Below, piece after piece: positions 1 to 8,957 of a stretch of DNA of 64,000 nt. Numbering within the stretch: the stretch's first letter is position 1; each line of letters starts with the position of its first letter. The position numbers and the translations under genes were made by a program. Under the pieces are notes generated by a model, which was not told where the DNA came from, made no database searches, and saw only the letters and a list, made by a program, of their open reading frames with translations. This DNA is from Pseudomonas plecoglossicida NBRC 103162 = DSM 15088. GTDB taxonomy: Bacteria; Pseudomonadota; Gammaproteobacteria; Pseudomonadales; Pseudomonadaceae. The DNA lies in NCBI RefSeq assembly GCF_000730665.1, contig NZ_BBIV01000012.1:109894-173893 (forward strand), in the 5' to 3' direction.

Positions 1-459
1 GCTGTGGCGGGCGCTGAAGCGCGCGAACACCAGCACGCAGAGCAGGTTGACCAAGGGCACGATGGCCGCGTTGGCCACTGCCGCCAGGGCGATCCCGGCA
101 CTGCCGTAGATGCCGGTAGCAAGGGTGGCACCGATGTAGTTGTTGAAGCGCACGCCACCCTGGAATACCGAGGTGAAGTCGGCGCCGTCGTGGTTCACCG
201 CGCCTTGATAGAGCATCAGCAGCACGGCGCCGAGCAAGGTCGAGAGCATCAGTACGCCCACCATGCCCAGCACCGGTACGCCATCGAGGTTGGCGGTGGC
301 CAGGCCATGGAGGAACAGCGACGGCAGCAGCACGTAGTAGCTCAGCCGCTCGGCGCCTGGCCAGAAGCTTTCGGCGAGAAAGCCGCGGATGCGCAGCAGG
401 GTGCCCAAGGCGATCAGCAAGATGATGGGCACCAGGGTGGTGAGCAGCAGGTGGAGCAT
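1..459 (-). CDS. AEC family (auxin efflux carrier-type) transporter, C-terminus outside window
   Basis: Reading the minus strand from an ATG at 459 gives 153 codons without a stop up to the window edge, so the C-terminal half is missing. The sequence starts MLHLLLTTLVPIILLIALG and is strongly hydrophobic. It has the AEC-family layout of helices separated by short loops, with an FNNYIG motif near residue 105 that is typical of this family. AEC carriers export or import small carboxylates or other solutes across the inner membrane; the substrate cannot be read here. The gene lies downstream of, and on the same strand as, a LysR gene, separated by a BIME-type repeat. Confidence 0.8.
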   Translation of the reverse strand, partial: MLHLLLTTLVPIILLIALGTLLRIRGFLAESFWPGAERLSYYVLLPSLFLHGLATANLDGVPVLGMVGVLMLSTLLGAVLLMLYQGAVNHDGADFTSVFQGGVRFNNYIGATLATGIYGSAGIALAAVANAAIVPLVNLLCVLVFARFSARHS

Positions 460-577
460 GGCAGGCGTTCCGTGGTCGGCTACGGGCACAGGTTAGCGTG
501 GCGGACTGATCAAGAAAAACGCGTAATTCTGCAGCGACCATTGAGAAAAACTTGACTGTTGCTGCTTGCGCCAATTC

Positions 578-670
578 CTGTGGGCGCTGGCTTGCCAGCG
601 ATGAGGCCGGGGCAGGCAGACCTGGACCGCGTGTTCGGGCCCCATCGCCGGCAAGCCTGCTCCCACAGGG
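578..670. repeat. REP pair (BIME-like) with GCCGGC-type core
   Basis: Two inverted copies of the roughly 30-bp palindrome (CTGTGGGMGCYGGCTTGCC-type and its complement) flank a short spacer between two minus-strand genes. The same element recurs at least seven more times in the window, always between genes. Confidence 0.85.
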
Positions 671-682
671 TATGCACCGTTT

Positions 683-1561
683 TCAAATAGGGGGATGAAC
701 AGCGGCCAGTGCTTTTATCACGACTGCGCTCAGATGCCGCCGCTGGCTTTTCTCATGCTCCAGCAGCACCACCTGCCGTTTCAGCTGCGGCTCGCCGAAG
801 GGCAGGCATGTCGCAGGTGGCAGCCGCTGCAGATCGTCATCCGCCATGGGTATGATCGCCACCCCCAGCCCCATCACTGCCATGCTCGCCAGTGCTTCCT
901 GGCTGTCCAGCTCCATCTGCTCGCTGACTTGCAGGTGTTGTCGGCGCAGCTCCTGCTCGATCTGCCGGCCAGCCCAGGCGCGCTTGTCGAAACGCAGGAA
1001 AGGTTGGCTGGCCAGCAACTGTGGCAGGCTCTGCCCGGCCAGCGTCGAGCTGGCGATGGCCCAGAAACTGTCCTCGAACAGCGGTGTGTAGATGAGGTTC
1101 TGCGGGTGGGGGCTGACCGGCTCGGTGGTGATCGCCGCGTCCAGTTCGCCATCCTCGACGCGCCGTGCCAGTTCCGCTGACATCCCGGAGGCGACACTGA
1201 CGTGCAGCTCCGGGTGGTGTGCCTTGATCCACACCAGGGCCTTTGGCAGACGGCGGGCGAGCACCGTGTGTATCGCCCCGAGCCGCAGGCGGCCACGCAG
1301 GCTCGGGCCACTGGCGAGGGCGTCGGCCAGTTCGTCATACCCTGTCAGGATGGCCTCGGCACGCATCACCGCCAATTGGCCGGCTTCGGTCAGCACCACC
1401 TGACGGCGGCTGCGGTCGAACAACACGACTTGCAGTTCGTCTTCCAGGGTCTTGATGTGCAGGCTCACTGCCGACGGGGTGAGGCTGAGCAGGTCGGCGG
1501 CGCGGGCGAAGGTGCCATGACGGGCGATGGTGACCAGGGTGCGCAGGGCTTTGAGAGACAC
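683..1561 (-). CDS. LysR-family transcriptional regulator
   Basis: A 292-residue protein with the LysR layout: an N-terminal winged helix-turn-helix (about residues 17-40, GTFARAADLLSLTPSAVS) and a C-terminal substrate-binding domain. I prefer the GTG at 1561 because GGAG lies 8 bases upstream; the longer ATG start at 1597 has no visible ribosome-binding site. LysR proteins bind DNA as tetramers and respond to small ligands; the ligand is unknown. sodC is transcribed divergently about 140 bp away and an AEC transporter lies downstream on the same strand. Either could be a target, but nothing in the sequence decides it. Confidence 0.88.
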   Translation of the reverse strand: MSLKALRTLVTIARHGTFARAADLLSLTPSAVSLHIKTLEDELQVVLFDRSRRQVVLTEAGQLAVMRAEAILTGYDELADALASGPSLRGRLRLGAIHTVLARRLPKALVWIKAHHPELHVSVASGMSAELARRVEDGELDAAITTEPVSPHPQNLIYTPLFEDSFWAIASSTLAGQSLPQLLASQPFLRFDKRAWAGRQIEQELRRQHLQVSEQMELDSQEALASMAVMGLGVAIIPMADDDLQRLPPATCLPFGEPQLKRQVVLLEHEKSQRRHLSAVVIKALAAVHPPI

Positions 1562-1698
1562 GCGGCAGGCTCCGGGTTTGAGCGAACGAAGCAGCATTGT
1601 GTTTCAGTCTGTGGCTGGATGGAATATCCGGCGGCTTGGGCAGTCCGAACCTTTACGCGGGTAGCAACGCCCGTGTCATACACGTCATGGAGAACGCT

Positions 1699-2214
1699 AT
1701 GAAAGCAGTGCTATTCACCGCCTTGCTGGCCTCGGCCGGTCTTGCCCAGGCCACGCAGACCGTGGAGCTCAAGCTGGCAGGGCCCGATAGCCCCGGCAAG
1801 TCGATCGGCACCGTCAGCATCGAGCAGAGCCAATACGGCACCCTGCTTACCCCGGATCTGAAGGACCTGCCGCCGGGCGTGCACGGGTTCCACCTGCACC
1901 AGAACCCTTCCTGTGCACCGACCCAGGAAAACGGCAAACCGGTGCCTGCGGGCGCCGCGGGTGGGCACTGGGATCCGGATTCCACCAACGCGCACAAAGG
2001 CCCCTATGACGATAGCGGTCACCGGGGCGACCTTCCGGCGCTGTATGTTGGCGCCGACGGCAAGGCCACCTATCCGGTACTGGCGCCACGCCTGAAGGCC
2101 GAAGACTTCAAGGGCCATGCCCTGATGGTGCATGCCGGTGGCGATAATCACAGTGACCATCCGGAGAAGGTGGGCGGTGGTGGTGCCCGTATGGCCTGTG
2201 GGGTGGTTCAGTAG
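1699..2214 (+). CDS. sodC: Periplasmic Cu,Zn superoxide dismutase
   Basis: A 171-residue precursor. Residues 1-18 are a Sec signal peptide, and the mature protein has the SodC signature HGFHLHQNPSC with Cu ligands H65 and H67. The zinc loop contains GGHWDP, HKGPYDD and GHRGDLP. Cys72 and the Cys of the C-terminal ACGVVQ should form the structural disulfide. It dismutates superoxide to hydrogen peroxide and oxygen in the periplasm. The ATG at 1699 is chosen over the in-frame ATG at 1687 because GGAG sits 7 bases upstream of it. It is monocistronic, ends in a BIME, and is divergent from a LysR gene. Confidence 0.95.
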   Translation: MKAVLFTALLASAGLAQATQTVELKLAGPDSPGKSIGTVSIEQSQYGTLLTPDLKDLPPGVHGFHLHQNPSCAPTQENGKPVPAGAAGGHWDPDSTNAHKGPYDDSGHRGDLPALYVGADGKATYPVLAPRLKAEDFKGHALMVHAGGDNHSDHPEKVGGGGARMACGVVQ

Positions 2215-2230
2215 ACGCGACAGATGCCTA

Positions 2231-2317
2231 TGGCCTTATCGCCGGCAAGCCGGCTCCCACAGGTACCACACCGCCCTTGAGTCTCGCTGTGGGAGCCGGC
2301 TTGCCGGCGATAGGGCC
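2231..2317. repeat. REP pair (BIME-like)
   Basis: Two head-to-head GCCGGCAAGCCGGC-core palindromes separated by about 24 bases, between convergent sodC and a LysR gene. It may serve as transcription terminator or mRNA stabiliser for both. Confidence 0.88.
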
Positions 2318-2335
2318 GCATCAGCCAGCACTTGG

Positions 2336-3256
2336 CTAACTGCGCAACCACTCCACCAACCCCAATACCGTTGCCGTGGTCTCACGGCCATGCGGCACCA
2401 CCAGGTAGTAAGCTTCGCGTGGTTTCACCATCAGGTCAGTCAACCGCACCAGCTCACCCGATGCCAGTAGGTGATCGAGCATGCGTCCCCAGCCCAGCGC
2501 AACGCCATGCCCTTGCAAGGCGGCCTGGATGGTGTCGGTGTACAGGTGGCTGCGCAGGCTGTAGCGCAGTTTCGGTGGGTTTTCCCCCAGCTCGCGGAAC
2601 CAGGTCGGCCAGGTCATCCAGCCTTCGCTGGTGGCGTCGGCGTCGAGCAGGTCGGTGCGGTACAGGGCTTCGAGCGAATCCACTGGCGCGTGGCGCTCCA
2701 GCCACTGCGGCGAGCACACCGGAAAGATCGCTTCCTCGAACAGTTTCAGCGCACTGCCATCTTCCCAACGGCCATTGCCGTAGCGCACCAGCAGGTCGAC
2801 ATCGTGGTTGCGCAGGTCGCCGGTGAACATCTGCGTGGCCATGCGCAGGCGCACGTGGGGCAGGGCGGCGCGCAGCTTGCCCAGGCGTGGCATGACCCGC
2901 AACTGGGAGAAGGTCGCAGTGGTGCTGAGCACCAGCTCCTGTTCCTCGCCCCCTTCGCTGAGGCGGTCGAACACCGAGGCGATCTTCTGCAGCGAGTCGG
3001 AAACCACGGCGAACAGTGCCTGCCCCTCGCTGGTCAGGCGGATGCTGCGGTGCAGGCGCTGGAACAACTGCGCGCCGATGTTTTCCTCGAGCTGGCGAAC
3101 CTGCTTGCTCACCGCTGCCTGGGTCACGCCCAGTTCCTGGGCGGCGAGGGTAAAGCTGCCGTGGCGCGCCACCGTCTCGAACTCCAGCAGCGCGGTCATG
3201 GAAGGAATGATCCGCCGATAGCCCTTGTGCTTGTTGCCGTTTTCTTGTGTTTTCAT
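2336..3256 (-). CDS. LysR-family regulator, GcvA-like
   Basis: A 306-residue protein. The HTH (residues about 33-55, GSFTLAAQELGVTQAAVSKQV) resembles the GcvA/AmpR branch of LysR proteins, followed by an effector domain. The ATG at 3256 is preceded by AGGA at 6 bases; a longer in-frame ATG at 3361 would overlap the upstream gene. It lies 79 bp downstream of the START-domain gene on the same strand, so the two may be co-transcribed. No obvious divergent target is present; the gene ends convergently with sodC. Confidence 0.88.
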   Translation of the reverse strand: MKTQENGNKHKGYRRIIPSMTALLEFETVARHGSFTLAAQELGVTQAAVSKQVRQLEENIGAQLFQRLHRSIRLTSEGQALFAVVSDSLQKIASVFDRLSEGGEEQELVLSTTATFSQLRVMPRLGKLRAALPHVRLRMATQMFTGDLRNHDVDLLVRYGNGRWEDGSALKLFEEAIFPVCSPQWLERHAPVDSLEALYRTDLLDADATSEGWMTWPTWFRELGENPPKLRYSLRSHLYTDTIQAALQGHGVALGWGRMLDHLLASGELVRLTDLMVKPREAYYLVVPHGRETTATVLGLVEWLRS

Positions 3257-3335
3257 GCGACGTCCTGGCAAGGCGCGGCGCGCAGGGACGCGTCGCGCGC
3301 TGACAGTGGCAGAAAAATGGCGAAGGCGATAGGCC

Positions 3336-3935
3336 TCAGGGCTGGCGTTCGGCGACAGCACGCAAGGTGCGCAGGGTCACCACAGGCGCATCGACCACGA
3401 AACGATTGGCCAGCCAGCCTGGCACATCGCCGGCCGGGTCTGCCTTGAGTTGGTAGGTCACTTCGGTTTCGCGCTCGCCCAGCGGTTTCATCACCCATTC
3501 GCCGCTCAGGTGCTGCACTCGAATCAGCCCTGGTTCTTCGGGCAACTTGCCGGGTTCGGCGCTCAGGTGCCGCACCAGCGTGCCGTCGTCCAGGCGCTCG
3601 CTGGTGACCTTGAGAATGATGTCGCGCGGCAGTGTCGGCCAGGGCAGGTTGGTGGTCAGGTAGACCCAGGTGCTGTCGCCCTCGACGTCGACCAGACGCA
3701 TCTGGTCGCAGGCATACAGCCATTTGCAGGCCACCCGCAGGTTCTCCTGCAAGTCGACCAGCGTGCGTACGCTGGCCTTGATGGTGCTGACGCCGCGAAA
3801 CTGCTGGTAGGGGGAATCCGTGACGCCACTGAGGTAGACGCGGATGCCCTCGCGGTCGTAGGCCAGGGTCCAGGCGTCGTCGGCCAGCGCGCTGGTGCCC
3901 AGCAGCAGGGCGGCAAGCAGCAGGCAGCGGTTCAT
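3336..3935 (-). CDS. Secreted START-domain (SRPBCC) protein
   Basis: A 199-residue protein with a Sec signal peptide (cleavage likely after SALA, residue 18). The rest fits the START/SRPBCC lipid-binding fold: W-x-L-x-Y-x-x-x-GI-x-V-Y near the N-terminus, then RDIILKVTSE, and a C-terminal helix ending in VVTLRTLRAVAE. Proteins of this kind are common in pseudomonads, and the ligand is not established. It is followed by the LysR gene at 2336-3256 on the same strand and lies downstream of the ureidoglycine aminohydrolase gene, from which a terminator separates it. Confidence 0.82.
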   Translation of the reverse strand: MNRCLLLAALLLGTSALADDAWTLAYDREGIRVYLSGVTDSPYQQFRGVSTIKASVRTLVDLQENLRVACKWLYACDQMRLVDVEGDSTWVYLTTNLPWPTLPRDIILKVTSERLDDGTLVRHLSAEPGKLPEEPGLIRVQHLSGEWVMKPLGERETEVTYQLKADPAGDVPGWLANRFVVDAPVVTLRTLRAVAERQP

Positions 3936-3984
3936 GGCGTGTACCGCGCTAATGGGGAACCAGCAGTATGCGCGGCAAACAAGA

Positions 3985-4005
3985 AGCCCGCCATAAAGGC
4001 GGGCT
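3985..4005 (-). terminator. Rho-independent terminator of the ureidoglycine aminohydrolase gene
   Basis: An 8-bp stem AGCCCGCC/GGCGGGCT with a 5-base loop. On the minus strand it is followed by a T-rich run (TTCTTGTTT), 20 bases after the stop codon of the gene at 4025-4861. Confidence 0.8.
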
Positions 4006-4024
4006 ATCTTCGATAGCGCGGGGA

Positions 4025-4861
4025 TCAGCGCTGCGGGTTGAGCGTCAGGTGCACGTGGCGGTTGACGTCCTTGTACAACAGGTAGCTGAAGTTGCCTGGG
4101 CCGCCGGCGTAGCAGGCTTGCGGGCAGAAGGCGCGCAGCCACATGAAGTCGCCGGCTTCCACTTCGACCCAGTCCTGGTTCAGGCGGTACACCGCCTTGC
4201 CTTCCAGTACGTACAGGCCGTGTTCCATGACGTGGGTTTCAGCGAACGGGATCACACCGCCCGGCTGGAAGGTGACGATGTTGACGTGCATGTCGTGGCG
4301 CATGTCGGCCATGTCGACGAAACGGGTGGTTTTCCAGCGGCCTTCGGTGCCCGGCATCTCGATGACGGTGGCGTTGTCGCGGTGGGTGACGAACGACTCA
4401 GGGATATCCAGGCCTTCGACCTTCTGGTAGTGCTTGCGCAGCCAGTGGAAGGTGACGTTGGACTTGCTGTTGTTGCGCAGGCTCCACTCGGCGCCCGGGG
4501 CCAGGAAGGCGTAGCCACCAGGCACCAGGGTGTGGTTCTTGCCTTCGACGGTGATGTCCAGCTCGCCTTCGACGATGAACACCACGGCTTCTGCGTTCGG
4601 GTCCAGCTCAGGGCGCTCGCTGCCGCCTTCCGGGGCCAGTTCGACGATGTACTGGGAGAAGGTTTCGGCAAAGCCGGTCAACGGGCGGGCGATGACCCAC
4701 ATGCGCATCTTGTCCCAGAACGGCAGGTGGCTGGTGACGATGTCACGCATCACGCCCTTGGGGATGACGGCATAGGCTTCGGTGAACATGGCACGGTCAG
4801 TCAGCAGCTCGGTTTGAGCCGGGTGCCCACCGTGGGGGGCGAAGTAGGAGTGATTCGACAT
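4025..4861 (-). CDS. allE: (S)-ureidoglycine aminohydrolase, bicupin
   Basis: A 278-residue protein with two cupin domains, matching the length and sequence style of AllE/YlbA/UGHY. The N-terminal cupin contains EAVVFIVEGELDITVEG and PGGYAFLAPG; the C-terminal cupin has ETHVMEHGLYVLEGKAVY with the His/Glu ligands that hold Mn(II) in this family. The enzyme releases ammonia from (S)-ureidoglycine to give ureidoglycolate during allantoin (purine) breakdown. No other ureide gene is visible nearby, so it is detached from the rest of its pathway here. A 14-bp palindrome lies 42 bp upstream. Confidence 0.9.
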   Translation of the reverse strand: MSNHSYFAPHGGHPAQTELLTDRAMFTEAYAVIPKGVMRDIVTSHLPFWDKMRMWVIARPLTGFAETFSQYIVELAPEGGSERPELDPNAEAVVFIVEGELDITVEGKNHTLVPGGYAFLAPGAEWSLRNNSKSNVTFHWLRKHYQKVEGLDIPESFVTHRDNATVIEMPGTEGRWKTTRFVDMADMRHDMHVNIVTFQPGGVIPFAETHVMEHGLYVLEGKAVYRLNQDWVEVEAGDFMWLRAFCPQACYAGGPGNFSYLLYKDVNRHVHLTLNPQR

Positions 4862-5200
4862 GAACGGTCTCGACTTGTTGTTCTCTCCCCGTGCCGTGAA
4901 CCGCACCGGCCGGTGCGTGCAGGGGATGTGCGGACAGCATATGGGGCAGTCCGTGACATCCACAAATTAAATGTTGGAATACCCGGTATTTGATTACTGA
5001 ATGCGGACTTGCTGGTGTATGGAGGGTGTGCGATCAGCGTTGCCGTATCGGTTGCTTACATCCACATACCAGAAGTTTGCCAAGGTGGAATGCAGAGTCT
5101 GATGACAACAGGTGTGAGGTGGCTACTAGCATTTCCACCAGTATTTAGTTGGCTACCTCAGGATTAAGGTGAGTTCCCAACTTGCTTGTGGAGATGCAGC
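4862..5200. other. Intergenic region, AT-richer left edge of the protease island
   Basis: 339 bases between divergent genes. The left part has a perfect palindrome (4903-4916); from about 4965 the base composition becomes noticeably AT-richer than the surrounding genes. No RNA gene or ORF with a ribosome-binding site was found. The right end carries the GGAG ribosome-binding site of the protease gene (5190-5193). Confidence 0.6.
4903..4916. promoter_or_regulatory. Perfect 14-bp palindrome upstream of allE, possible operator
   Basis: GCACCGGCCGGTGC lies 42 bases upstream of the allE start codon. Its position fits a repressor or activator site, but no regulator for it is encoded next to it. 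Confidence 0.3.
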
Positions 5201-7039
5201 ATGAAAATTCCTGGATTGGCCCTCTGGCCGATATTGTTTTTTAGTGTTTCGAGTGTGGCGGATCCGCTTGGCGAAAATACTGAATATCTGGATGATGTGC
5301 AGCCACTGAGCGCTAGCGCCCTACCTGTAACAGGCGGTATGTTGTCGTTGCCCATGCTGGGAAACAAACCCGTCCTTTTGATTGTTGGGCAATGGAATAA
5401 TTCCAGTAACTATACAGCCGAGGAGATAAAGGAACAGGTTTTCTCAGAGGGCCCCAGGTCACTTCGAAGCTATGTAAAGGCAGCATCGTCTGGGCATTTG
5501 AGCCTCGATGAATTCAGAACACTGACACCTGACTTCGGTGCCAAGCCTGCGGGTAACTGTAGTAGCAGCGACATGTACCAACGGGCAAACAAGGCAATGG
5601 AGCAGGAAGGGATCAAAGCTACAGATTACGATCATCTCTTCGTCGTGGTGAAGTGCCAGGGCGGGGCGAATGCTGCTGTGCCTGGTGAACGCTCGATGTA
5701 TTTCGGCAAGGGCTCGTCTTCCCATGCATTCCTGCATGAATTTGGTCACAACCTTGGCGTACATCATCCGCGAACCTATCTGAACTGTCGTCAGCAAGGT
5801 AACGTGCTTTATGCCCCCGACAATTGCGAACTGTCCGCGAAGATAACTGACTCGGGAGACCCGGTTGGTGGTGGCGCTGGACTGTACCCGGCAGTGTCGA
5901 GGGCTTTCGCGGGTTGGTTGGGGCAGAGGGAGGCAGCCGAAATTACCAAGACAGGTCTCTATCGGTTGGCGCCATTGGGGAGTGAGGGCCCGCAGTTGTA
6001 CAGCATCAGGAGACCCGGAACAAATGACTACATTGCAATCGAGTTTCGCCAGCCGAACCCACCCTACGATTTTCCTGTGGAAGACAACCGCAACAAAGGG
6101 TTGTGGATACGCTATTCGTCGGTGAACGGTGCTGTCAGCTCTATACAGCTCAATGCTGAACCGAATGATGCTTCCCTGAACAGGCCAACCCTTTTGCCTG
6201 GCAAGGAGCTGCAGGACAAGAATGCAGGGATAGCGGTGCGGACGTGCAGTGCAGGGCCTGCCGGCGCTGTATTCTCCGTCGCGGTGGCCAATGAGCCGTT
6301 GCCTGATTGTGCCGCGCCCATTGCCGCACCTTCGATCAATGTTCCGGCGAGTCTCAGTCAAGTCATGAAAAGGCCTCTCATCGCCGGTGTTGGGGTTCCT
6401 GGGGCAAATGTGACCGTGGTGAGAAGCCATGCTCCTGGTCGCACCTTGGCCACGACGACAGTCGATGCTCAAGGTACCTGGCGAGCATTGATCAATGACC
6501 CACTGCCCGAAGGAAAGTACTCATTCAGTGCCAGGCAAACACTGGGCGCAGCGACTTCTTCATGGGGTAACAATCATACTTTGACCATCACTGATAAAGC
6601 GCTTGGCCCTGTCAAGGTACAGCCGCTCGCCGACACGGTGAGCCAATGGCCAGTGATCAGGGGGGAAGGTACCCCTGGAGCAGTTGTTGAAGTCGTGAAG
6701 TCTGGCAATCCAGGTGCTCGTCTTGGGCAAGGCACTGTGGATGAAAATGGCGTCTGGGTTGTGAGAATCAAGAAGGTGGCGTTGGGTCGGCATTCCATAG
6801 CGGCACGACAGCAACTAGGGGACGCGCGATCTTCATGGAGTGCCAATCATGCTTTCAATGTTGCTCAAATGCTGCCCACCGTTGTTGAAAGCGCCGCCAG
6901 CGAGACGGTATCGGCAGGCTCAGGATCAGCGCCAAGGCCTATGAAAACCGAACTTCTTCCTCTTGGTCAGCCAATAAAGCATTCATCGTCAAATAGCATC
7001 AAAGCAGCAGCCTCGACACAGACAGTATGGACGGGTTGA
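5201..7039 (+). CDS. Secreted metzincin-type zinc protease (gametolysin M11-like) with two C-terminal Ig-like repeats
   Basis: A 612-residue protein with a signal peptide (about residues 1-25, cleavage near SVADP). The catalytic motif HEFGHNLGVHH at residues 179-189 is an exact HExxHxxGxxH metzincin zinc site; the HNLG form and the later RAFAGWL segment recall peptidase M11 (gametolysin). Four Cys lie around this domain. From about residue 385 there are two roughly 90-residue repeats with the pattern GxGxPGAxVxVV...LAxxTVDxxGxW...SxxARQxLGxxxSSW, which are bacterial Ig-like domains. The start at 5201 has GGAG at 7 bases. Codon use is AT-richer than its neighbours and the gene stands alone, suggesting horizontal acquisition. 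The substrate is unknown. Confidence 0.8.
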   Translation: MKIPGLALWPILFFSVSSVADPLGENTEYLDDVQPLSASALPVTGGMLSLPMLGNKPVLLIVGQWNNSSNYTAEEIKEQVFSEGPRSLRSYVKAASSGHLSLDEFRTLTPDFGAKPAGNCSSSDMYQRANKAMEQEGIKATDYDHLFVVVKCQGGANAAVPGERSMYFGKGSSSHAFLHEFGHNLGVHHPRTYLNCRQQGNVLYAPDNCELSAKITDSGDPVGGGAGLYPAVSRAFAGWLGQREAAEITKTGLYRLAPLGSEGPQLYSIRRPGTNDYIAIEFRQPNPPYDFPVEDNRNKGLWIRYSSVNGAVSSIQLNAEPNDASLNRPTLLPGKELQDKNAGIAVRTCSAGPAGAVFSVAVANEPLPDCAAPIAAPSINVPASLSQVMKRPLIAGVGVPGANVTVVRSHAPGRTLATTTVDAQGTWRALINDPLPEGKYSFSARQTLGAATSSWGNNHTLTITDKALGPVKVQPLADTVSQWPVIRGEGTPGAVVEVVKSGNPGARLGQGTVDENGVWVVRIKKVALGRHSIAARQQLGDARSSWSANHAFNVAQMLPTVVESAASETVSAGSGSAPRPMKTELLPLGQPIKHSSSNSIKAAASTQTVWTG

Positions 7040-7113
7040 GGCTGCTGTTCATTTGACAATTTTTTCACATCCCCTTGCTAGGATCCTCAACTCTTTCCAA
7101 GAGCCCTCGAACC

Positions 7114-7992
7114 ATGCCCATCCTGCGCCAGCGCGGCACCCGTATCGCTCTGACAACAACCGCTGCAGTGCTCACCGCCACCCTTGGCTTCTTCGCCTGG
7201 CAAAGCTTCTATCCGGTCCAGGCCAGTAATGGCTGGAGCGTTGATGTACTACACCGTGACGTGACCAAGGCCGCCTCACTGCTGCTCCAGGCCGATGGCA
7301 GCCTGCTGGTCAGCCGCGAGCTGGACGATGGGCGTGGCAGCATCCTCAAGATCACCGCCCAGGGCGAGCGTGTGGTGCTGATCGACAAGCTGTCCAAACC
7401 CGACGGCATGGTCGCCGCCGAGGGTGGCTGGGTGTTCAGCCAGGAGGGCGGCAGCGCGCCGGTCAGCCTGTCGCGCGACGGCCAGGTCACCCACCTGTTC
7501 GACGGCGACAGCGTGCAGGGGCTGTGGAATGATGGCGACTATCTCTACGCCATCGAGGACCGCAAGGGCAATGGCCGGCTGATGCGCTACCAGTGGGCCA
7601 GCGGCCAGCTCGAGGTGTTGCGCTCGAACTTGACCGAAACCGAGGGCCTGACCCGTTGCGCCGATGGCCGACTGCTCTACACCGAGAAAGCCACCGGCAA
7701 GGTGCGTGCGTTGACCGAGGACGGCAAGGACCCGGTGGTGGTCGCCGGCCTGCGTAACCCCACCTTCCTGCTCTGCGACCAGCGCGGCCTGTGGATCAGT
7801 GAAGACAACACGCACCGTGCCCGCCTGCTGCGCGTCGATGCCGATGGCAGCCAGCACACCGTGTTGACCTTCCTCAAGGCGCCCCAGGCCATCACCCCTG
7901 ATGGCAAGGGCGGTTACCTGCTGGCCGAAGGGGGTCGCAACCGGGTGTTGCAACTGTCCCCACCGCCTGAGCAAAGCACCGCCCAGCGCTAA
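7114..7992 (+). CDS. SMP-30/NHL-type beta-propeller protein, membrane-anchored or exported
   Basis: A 292-residue protein. Residues about 10-30 form one hydrophobic segment (signal anchor or uncleaved signal). The rest consists of repeated blade-like units such as GDYLYAIEDRKGNGRLMRYQW and GLTRCADGRLLYTEKATGKVRAL, typical of SMP-30/gluconolactonase or NHL propellers. Such proteins act as lactonases or binding scaffolds; no catalytic residue set can be assigned with confidence. The first ATG (7114) is used; its ribosome-binding site is weak. The gene overlaps its convergent neighbour by 4 bases, stop codon to stop codon. Confidence 0.7.
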   Translation: MPILRQRGTRIALTTTAAVLTATLGFFAWQSFYPVQASNGWSVDVLHRDVTKAASLLLQADGSLLVSRELDDGRGSILKITAQGERVVLIDKLSKPDGMVAAEGGWVFSQEGGSAPVSLSRDGQVTHLFDGDSVQGLWNDGDYLYAIEDRKGNGRLMRYQWASGQLEVLRSNLTETEGLTRCADGRLLYTEKATGKVRALTEDGKDPVVVAGLRNPTFLLCDQRGLWISEDNTHRARLLRVDADGSQHTVLTFLKAPQAITPDGKGGYLLAEGGRNRVLQLSPPPEQSTAQR

Positions 7993-8873
7993 CTGGGCAA
8001 ACGGCGTCTGCGTCTTGGCAACAGCCCCAGTACCAGCATGCAGCCCAGCAGGATCACCACACCACCCGCCGCCTGCATGAGGCTCAACGCCTCGTTCAGG
8101 AACAATGCGCCGATCAGCACGGCCACCAGCGTCACGACGAACTCGACGCTGATGGCGCGGGTGGCACCGATACGGGCCACCAGGCCGAAATACAGCACAT
8201 AGGTGGTGGCACTCATCACGCAACCGCTCAGCAGCAGATAGAGCCAGTCGCTGGCTTGCGGCACGGTCGGCACCGGCACCAGCAGCAACAGGGGCAGGGT
8301 CAATACGCCGCCGACCAGGAAGGCACCCCCGGTCACTGTCCAGGGGTCTTGCCCGCGCAGGTGCAGGCTGGCGTAGTTGCTGCCGAAGGCGGCGCACACG
8401 CAGCCGAACACCGAAGCGATGCAGCCGTGGATGAAGGCTTCATTCACCGGCTGGGCCGGGAAGCCCACCAGCATCACGATGCCCGCCAGGCCCAGCAACA
8501 ACCCGGCCATGCCCTGCGGGGTGATCTTTTCCAGGCCCCAGGCTCGGCCGATGATCATCGAGAACAGCGGGATGGTGGCGATGAGGATTGCGGCCATGGC
8601 CGTGCCGATCAGGGGCGTGGCATAGGACAGGCCGATCAGTTGCCCGGCGACGGTGGTGGCGCCGACGACCGTCAAGGGTCTGAGCAAGGGACGCAGTTTC
8701 AACCGGCGGCCGAGCACGGCACCCAGTACCGCCAGCGTGCTGCCGGCGATCAGCGAGCGAAAACTCACCGCCCCGGCCCAGCCGAAGGCATGTACCACCT
8801 TGAGCACCACCAGGAAGGAAAAGCCCCAGGCGACAGCGAGGAACAGGTAGGCGGCAAGGTCGCGCGGGTGCAT
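7989..8873 (-). CDS. EamA/DMT-family transporter
   Basis: A 294-residue, almost entirely hydrophobic protein with about ten transmembrane helices in two EamA halves (AWGFSFLVVLKV near the N-terminus; a second repeat from about residue 150). It ends in a positive cytoplasmic tail RRRRRLPS. DMT exporters move amino acids or other metabolites across the inner membrane; the substrate is unknown. It overlaps the beta-propeller gene tail to tail and is not in an operon. Confidence 0.88.
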   Translation of the reverse strand: MHPRDLAAYLFLAVAWGFSFLVVLKVVHAFGWAGAVSFRSLIAGSTLAVLGAVLGRRLKLRPLLRPLTVVGATTVAGQLIGLSYATPLIGTAMAAILIATIPLFSMIIGRAWGLEKITPQGMAGLLLGLAGIVMLVGFPAQPVNEAFIHGCIASVFGCVCAAFGSNYASLHLRGQDPWTVTGGAFLVGGVLTLPLLLLVPVPTVPQASDWLYLLLSGCVMSATTYVLYFGLVARIGATRAISVEFVVTLVAVLIGALFLNEALSLMQAAGGVVILLGCMLVLGLLPRRRRRLPS

Positions 8874-8957
8874 GGGGGCAGGGTCCGTCCGGGGAGGGGA
8901 ATGCAGGCTAGCGGGATGCCTGGGGCAATATCAAGAAGGTTCGTGCAGGGACGCTGG

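Noticed and set aside
4..555. Plus-strand 183-codon frame at the left edge
   Set aside because: Antisense to the AEC transporter, whose membrane sequence is clear on the minus strand.
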